DNA of 64,000 nt from Sulfurimicrobium sp. (GTDB taxonomy: Bacteria > Pseudomonadota > Gammaproteobacteria > Burkholderiales > Sulfuricellaceae). The notes beneath the pieces are model-generated. The model was not told the DNA's origin. It worked only from the letters and a program-made list of their open reading frames with translations, and ran no database searches. A program made the translations under genes and the position numbers. Shown in pieces: positions 59,965 to 64,000 of this stretch (the stretch's first letter is position 1; every line of letters starts with the position of its first letter). The stretch is from the NCBI GenBank assembly GCA_030652035.1, contig JAUSBJ010000039.1:1-64000 (forward strand). Reading direction: 5' to 3'.

Positions 59965-60981
59965 GTGAAACGTATTTGCATCATGCTATTCCTGTCTGGC
60001 ATGCTGCCGCTGCCCGCCGCAGCAGCAGATTTCCGGAAATGCGCCGTGATCGTTCCGGATGCTGAACGTCTTGCCTGCTACGACCAGACTGCGGCTCAGC
60101 TTGCCCAACCGCCAACAGCGCCCGTCAACGCGGCTCAGGCAATTTCAGAGCCGCCTCCTGAACGCGTGTCTGTAGCGGATTCATTCCTTGGCAAGCGTTG
60201 GGAGTTGGACGAAGGGACAAAAAAAGGCACTTTCCGTTTTCGCGAATACAAGCCGGTCTATATCCTGCCACTCCACTACAGCAACAACCCCAATCAGTCG
60301 CCGGCTTCGCCTGCGCCGGGCCACTCCGTGCCTGCCCCCATATCCACGGGCAGCAGCGAAGTGAAGTATCAACTGAGTTTCAAATCCAAGCTCTGGGAGA
60401 ATATTCTCGGCGACAATGGCGACTTGTGGTTCGCCTATACGCAGCAGTCTCACTGGCTGCTCTACAACCCGGAAGTTTCTTCGCCCTTTCGCGAAACCAA
60501 TTACGAACCCGAACTGATTTTTTCCCTGCGCACGGATACCGACCTGCCGGGGATGCGCTGGCGCATGTTGAACCTGGGCCTTGCGCACCAGTCGAATGGA
60601 CGCGGACTGCCGCTTTCGCGCAGCTGGAACAGGGTCTATGCCCAGTTCGGCCTGGAACGCGACAATTTAGCCCTGCTCGTGCGCCCCTGGCTCCGCCTGC
60701 CCGAGCGCAGCGAAAAGGACGACAACCCCGACATCACCCGTTACATGGGCAATGGCGACGTACTGCTCAACTACCGGCGTGGCGAGCACGTCTATGCGGC
60801 ACTGGGCCGCTATAGCCTCCATGGGGGCCGTGGCGCCATGCAGTTGAGCTGGACTTTCCCGATTTCGCATACGCTAAAGGGATATGTGCAAGCCTTTAGC
60901 GGCTATGGCGAAAACCTGGTTGACTACAATCACAGCCTGACCAGTATCGGGCTTGGCCTCTCCTTGCAGGAGTGGCGTTGA
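59965..60981 (+). CDS. pldA: Outer-membrane phospholipase A
   Basis: 338 residues from GTG 59965, with AGGAAGAAAG upstream. Signal peptide MKRICIMLFLSGMLPLPAAAA, a periplasmic N-terminal extension (to ~75), then a 12-strand barrel. The catalytic residues H208, S210 and N222 lie in LAHQSNGRGLPLSRSWNR, with the same His-Ser-Asn spacing as E. coli OMPLA. It degrades misplaced phospholipids in the outer leaflet after damage. The N-terminal segment CAVIVPDAERLACYD is an additional two-Cys region whose role is unknown. Confidence 0.92.
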   Translation: MKRICIMLFLSGMLPLPAAAADFRKCAVIVPDAERLACYDQTAAQLAQPPTAPVNAAQAISEPPPERVSVADSFLGKRWELDEGTKKGTFRFREYKPVYILPLHYSNNPNQSPASPAPGHSVPAPISTGSSEVKYQLSFKSKLWENILGDNGDLWFAYTQQSHWLLYNPEVSSPFRETNYEPELIFSLRTDTDLPGMRWRMLNLGLAHQSNGRGLPLSRSWNRVYAQFGLERDNLALLVRPWLRLPERSEKDDNPDITRYMGNGDVLLNYRRGEHVYAALGRYSLHGGRGAMQLSWTFPISHTLKGYVQAFSGYGENLVDYNHSLTSIGLGLSLQEWR

Positions 60982-61051
60982 GCCTGGACGGCAGGCTTGC
61001 CCAGTACGAATCATGCCAAAACCAATCTATTTCCGCTGTGACTGAAAACAC

Positions 61052-63361
61052 ATGGCTACCGAACGACTGCCCGGTTACTGCGCCCTGTGCATCTCCCGCT
61101 GCGGCTGCGTGGGCACGGTTCAGGATGGCGTCCTCACACGGATCGACCCCGACCCGCTGCATCCCACCGGGCGGGCCCTGTGCATCAAGGCCAAGGCGGC
61201 ACCGGAGGCGGTCTACCACCCCGAACGCATCCTTCACCCGCTGCGCCGTACCCGTCCCAAGGGTTCAGATGACCCCGGCTGGGAGCGAATCCCCTGGGAT
61301 GAGGCGCTTGACCTGATCGCCGGCAAGGTGCGCGCCACATTTTCGCAACATGGCGCCACGGGCTTGGTATTCGGCGTGGCCACCCCAAGCGGCACGGCGG
61401 TTGCCGACAGCTTTGCATGGATCCACCGTCTCGCCCATGCGTGCAAGAGCCCCAATCTGGTGTTCGCCACCGAGAACTGCAACTGGCACAAGGATTTCGC
61501 CCCCGCCTACACTTTCGGCGCGGGCATCGGCATGCCCGACTACGCCCATACCGGCTGCATCCTCTTGTGGGGTTTCAACCCTGCCACTTCCTGGCTCTCC
61601 CAGGCCACGGCAGTACGGGAAGCGCAGAAGCGCGGCGCAAAACTGATCGTGGTCGACCCGCGCCGTGCCGGCCTGGCGGCATCCGCCGACCTGTGGCTGC
61701 GCCCCCGCCCGGGCAGCGACGGGGCGTTGGCCATGGGTATCGCCAATATATTGCTGGAAAACGGTCAATTCGACCGAGAGTTCGTCATGCGCTGGAGCGA
61801 TGCCCCTTTCCTGATATCTGATGAAACCGGACAGCCGTTGAGCGCTGCCGACCTGAAGGAGGGTGGCGATCCAGCCCGTTTTGTCGCCTGGGACCTGGCC
61901 ACTGGCCAAGCCGCAGCCTGCCCCCGCCTGCCCCCCAATATTGGTGAAGGAAAACTTCTGGCGCTGGAGGGAAGCTACGCCGTCATGACCATACACGGCC
62001 CGGTGGCCTGCCGGCCGGTATTCGAGCACCTTGCCGGGCGCTGCCAGGCATGGCCGCAGCAGAGAGTGAGCGAGACGACCGGCATTCCTGCGGACCAGAT
62101 CAAGCAGGCGGCGCACCTCATTTCCGGCAATCTACCCCTGTCGTTCTTCACCTGGACCGGCACCTGCCAGCACACCAACGCCACCCAGACCGGGCGCGCC
62201 ATCGCCGCCCTGTATGCCCTGACCGGCTGCCTAGATGCGCCCGGCGGCAATGTCTGGTTTACCAAGCCGCCGGTGGCCGATGTCGCGGACTTTGAAACGG
62301 TCACGCCAGAAGAGCGGGCGCTGACCCTGGGGCTGGATTCGCGACCCCACGGACCGCCGCAGAAGGGCTGGGTCACCAGCCGCGACCTGTTCCGCGCCAT
62401 CGTCGAGGGGCAGCCCTATCCGGTTTCCTGCTTCATTTCCTTCGGCAGCAATTTCCTGCTCTCCAAGCCCAGCACCCGCCTTGCGGAGGAAGCGCTGCAA
62501 CAGCTCGATTTCTTTGCCCTGGCCGAACTCCACGAAACGCCCACGGCGCGCCATGCCGACCTGCTCCTGCCGGTCTGCACCGCCTGGGAACGGGAAGGCC
62601 TGCAGGCGGGATTCCAGGTCAGCGCTGCAGCCGAGGCCCATGTGCAACTACGGGCAGCCTTTGTTCCACCCAGGGGGGAAAGCCGCTCCGACACCTGGAT
62701 CGTGTTCGAACTGGCCAAGCGCCTCGGCCTCACCGACCAGTTCTTCGAAGGCGATCCTGACAAGGCGCTTGAGCATGTTCTGGCACCCGCCGGCATCACG
62801 GCCGGGCGCCTGCGCGCCGAGCGGCGGGGCGTTGCGCTGCCGCTGGAAACCCGCTACCGCAAATACCGGCAAAGCGGCTTTGCCACCCCCAGCGGCAGGA
62901 TCGAGTTCCATAGCGAGCGATTGCGCGCGGCGGGGAATGATCCGCTGCCCGATTTCATCGCCTCGGCCGTGCCTCACAGTCTCGATTTTCCCCTCACGCT
63001 GACCACCGCCAAATGGCCGCAGTATTGCCACAGCCAGCAGCGCAACCAGGCCTCGCTACGACGCCTGATGCCTGACCCCCTGGTGGAAGTTCATCCGGAA
63101 ACGGCGACAAATCGCGGCATCGATAACGGCGATTGGGTGGAGATTACAACGGCGACAGGCAGGATGCGGGCCCGAGCCAGATTCGAAAAAAATCTCGCGC
63201 CGGAAGTGGTATGCGCCCAGTACGGCTGGTGGCAATTCGCGGATGGTTCAGGAGACGCCAACCGCCTGATAGACGGCGAATATTTCGACCCGGTAGCGGG
63301 CTCGAATAGCCTGCGTTACTTTCCCTGCGAGGTCAGTTTGAGTCCGGCAAAGGCAGATTAA
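61052..63361 (+). CDS. Molybdopterin oxidoreductase (DMSO-reductase family), substrate unknown
   Basis: 769 residues. The N-terminal [4Fe-4S] site is C10-x2-C13-x3-C17 and C44 (YCALCISRC, GRALCIKA). The likely Mo/W ligand is C143 in ATENCNWHKDFAP. The C-terminal molybdopterin-dinucleotide-binding domain begins near PLTLTTAKWPQYCHSQQRNQ. No Tat signal, so cytoplasmic. It resembles assimilatory nitrate reductase and formate-dehydrogenase-like catalytic subunits, but no electron-transfer subunit, chaperone or cofactor gene is near. Substrate cannot be assigned. Confidence 0.85.
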   Translation: MATERLPGYCALCISRCGCVGTVQDGVLTRIDPDPLHPTGRALCIKAKAAPEAVYHPERILHPLRRTRPKGSDDPGWERIPWDEALDLIAGKVRATFSQHGATGLVFGVATPSGTAVADSFAWIHRLAHACKSPNLVFATENCNWHKDFAPAYTFGAGIGMPDYAHTGCILLWGFNPATSWLSQATAVREAQKRGAKLIVVDPRRAGLAASADLWLRPRPGSDGALAMGIANILLENGQFDREFVMRWSDAPFLISDETGQPLSAADLKEGGDPARFVAWDLATGQAAACPRLPPNIGEGKLLALEGSYAVMTIHGPVACRPVFEHLAGRCQAWPQQRVSETTGIPADQIKQAAHLISGNLPLSFFTWTGTCQHTNATQTGRAIAALYALTGCLDAPGGNVWFTKPPVADVADFETVTPEERALTLGLDSRPHGPPQKGWVTSRDLFRAIVEGQPYPVSCFISFGSNFLLSKPSTRLAEEALQQLDFFALAELHETPTARHADLLLPVCTAWEREGLQAGFQVSAAAEAHVQLRAAFVPPRGESRSDTWIVFELAKRLGLTDQFFEGDPDKALEHVLAPAGITAGRLRAERRGVALPLETRYRKYRQSGFATPSGRIEFHSERLRAAGNDPLPDFIASAVPHSLDFPLTLTTAKWPQYCHSQQRNQASLRRLMPDPLVEVHPETATNRGIDNGDWVEITTATGRMRARARFEKNLAPEVVCAQYGWWQFADGSGDANRLIDGEYFDPVAGSNSLRYFPCEVSLSPAKAD

Positions 63362-63382
63362 AGCAACACAAAATAAGCCCAA

Positions 63383-63529
63383 AAAAAGCAGTTAACCGCA
63401 AAGGGCGAAAAGGAACGCGAAGGAATTCAGTCGCTTGGGCGGCTTGTGCGGCATACCCGATGGGTGAACCGTTCAAATTCATTAACGCCTTGTTTTACTT
63501 TGCGAACCTTTGCGTCCTTTGCGGTGAAA
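63383..63529 (-). repeat. Dispersed intergenic repeat, copy B
   Basis: The reverse complement of this stretch matches the element at 18331-18497 block by block: TTTCACCGCAAAGGACGC, then AAAACAAGGCGTTAAT, CACCCAT, CAAGCCGCCC, TGAATTCCTTCGCG and GCGGTTAACTGCTTTTT. It is about 20 bases shorter than copy A in the middle. It lies between two convergent genes, as copy A does. Confidence 0.75.
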
Positions 63530-63543
63530 TGCTTTTTTAGGGA

Positions 63544-64000
63544 TCAATCGAGCGCCTCATAGCGAATCTCAACCACCTCCAGCTCTTCCACCCCGCCCGG
63601 CGTGCGCAGCGTCACCCCATCGCCTTCGCGCGCCTTGAGCAGGGATTTTGCCAGGGGTGAAACCCAGCTGATGCGGCCGCGGCCTACATCCACTTCGTCC
63701 AGGCCGACGATGCTGTAGGTTTTTTCCTCGCCGGCCGGGTTGCTCACCGTCACCGTGGCGCCAAAGAACACCTGGTCGCAATCCACGCGCTCTGCCGGGT
63801 CGATCACTTCGGAAAATTCGAGCCGCTTGGAGAGGAAGCGGATGCGCCGGTCGATCTCGCGCAGACGCTTCTTGCCGTAGATGTAATCGCCGTTTTCCGA
63901 GCGATCACCGTTGGAGGCGGCCCAGGTAATGGTCTTGACCAGTGCCGGGCGTTCCGTTTTCCATAGCTGGTCAAACTCATCCATCAGGCGCCGATAACCG
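63544..64000 (-). CDS. greB: Transcription elongation factor GreB (5' end outside window)
   Basis: The frame reads through the right edge. The residues just before the first methionine in the window (GYRRL, then MDEFDQLWKTERP) match the internal N-terminal coiled coil of GreB, so the true start lies to the right. Signatures are TWAASNGDRSENGDYIYGKKRLREIDRRIRFL and the C-terminal FKBP-like domain (FFGATVTVSNPAGEEKTY, SPLAKSLLKAREGD). It reactivates backtracked RNA polymerase by stimulating transcript cleavage. It converges with the molybdopterin oxidoreductase gene. Confidence 0.92.
   Translation of the reverse strand, partial: GYRRLMDEFDQLWKTERPALVKTITWAASNGDRSENGDYIYGKKRLREIDRRIRFLSKRLEFSEVIDPAERVDCDQVFFGATVTVSNPAGEEKTYSIVGLDEVDVGRGRISWVSPLAKSLLKAREGDGVTLRTPGGVEELEVVEIRYEALD

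Overview
The window looks like a chromosomal segment of a betaproteobacterium, probably a chemolithoautotroph related to sulfur-oxidising Nitrosomonadales. The lineage rests on gene order: pyrG-kdsA-eno-ftsB, lepA-lepB-DUF4845-rnc-era and pilS-pilR. The lifestyle rests on a large inorganic-carbon uptake locus. The taxonomic call is inference; no rRNA gene is present.

Layout. Bases 1-2046 are the end of an integron cassette array. It has two cassettes with recognisable attC sites, and the upstream attC remnant is interrupted by an IS21-like element that runs off the left edge. A tRNA-Asn gene follows. From 2.3 to 13.7 kb there are housekeeping genes: thioredoxin-like proteins, ychJ, the pyrG-kdsA-eno-ftsB operon, purU with a SemiSWEET, ampD, a P-type calcium-pump-like ATPase and a cation exchanger. 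From 13.7 to 25.7 kb lie glycogen phosphorylase, a TonB-dependent receptor, the pilSR two-component system, an MFS transporter and a chromate module (chrB-chrA-rhodanese).

Bases 25.9-40.1 kb hold the most striking locus, eight genes on the + strand: SulP transporter, CcmM-type gamma carbonic anhydrase, a second SulP with a coiled-coil insert, a NuoM-like subunit, DabA (DUF2309/UPF0753), a NuoL-like DabB, and two more NuoM/N-like subunits. All key DabA zinc/catalytic residues and nearly all proton-channel residues are present. I read it as an expanded, membrane-energised bicarbonate/CO2 accumulation system: DabAB plus three extra antiporter-type subunits and two SulP bicarbonate-carrier candidates.

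From 40.1 to 44.8 kb is the minus-strand lepA-lepB-DUF4845-rnc-era block. Upstream of it is a minus-strand pilus/secretion-type locus: a coiled-coil unknown, a PilU-like ATPase, a PilB/GspE-like ATPase with an MshEN domain, and two FimV-like membrane proteins. From 50.6 to 64 kb there are two ABC exporters, thioredoxin, ArfB, a periplasmic cyclophilin, an EamA transporter, a PilZ protein, catalase, outer-membrane phospholipase A, an orphan molybdopterin oxidoreductase and the truncated greB at the right edge.

Several intergenic inverted repeats and one dispersed repeat family (two copies in opposite orientation, at 18.3 and 63.4 kb, each between convergent genes) are also present.
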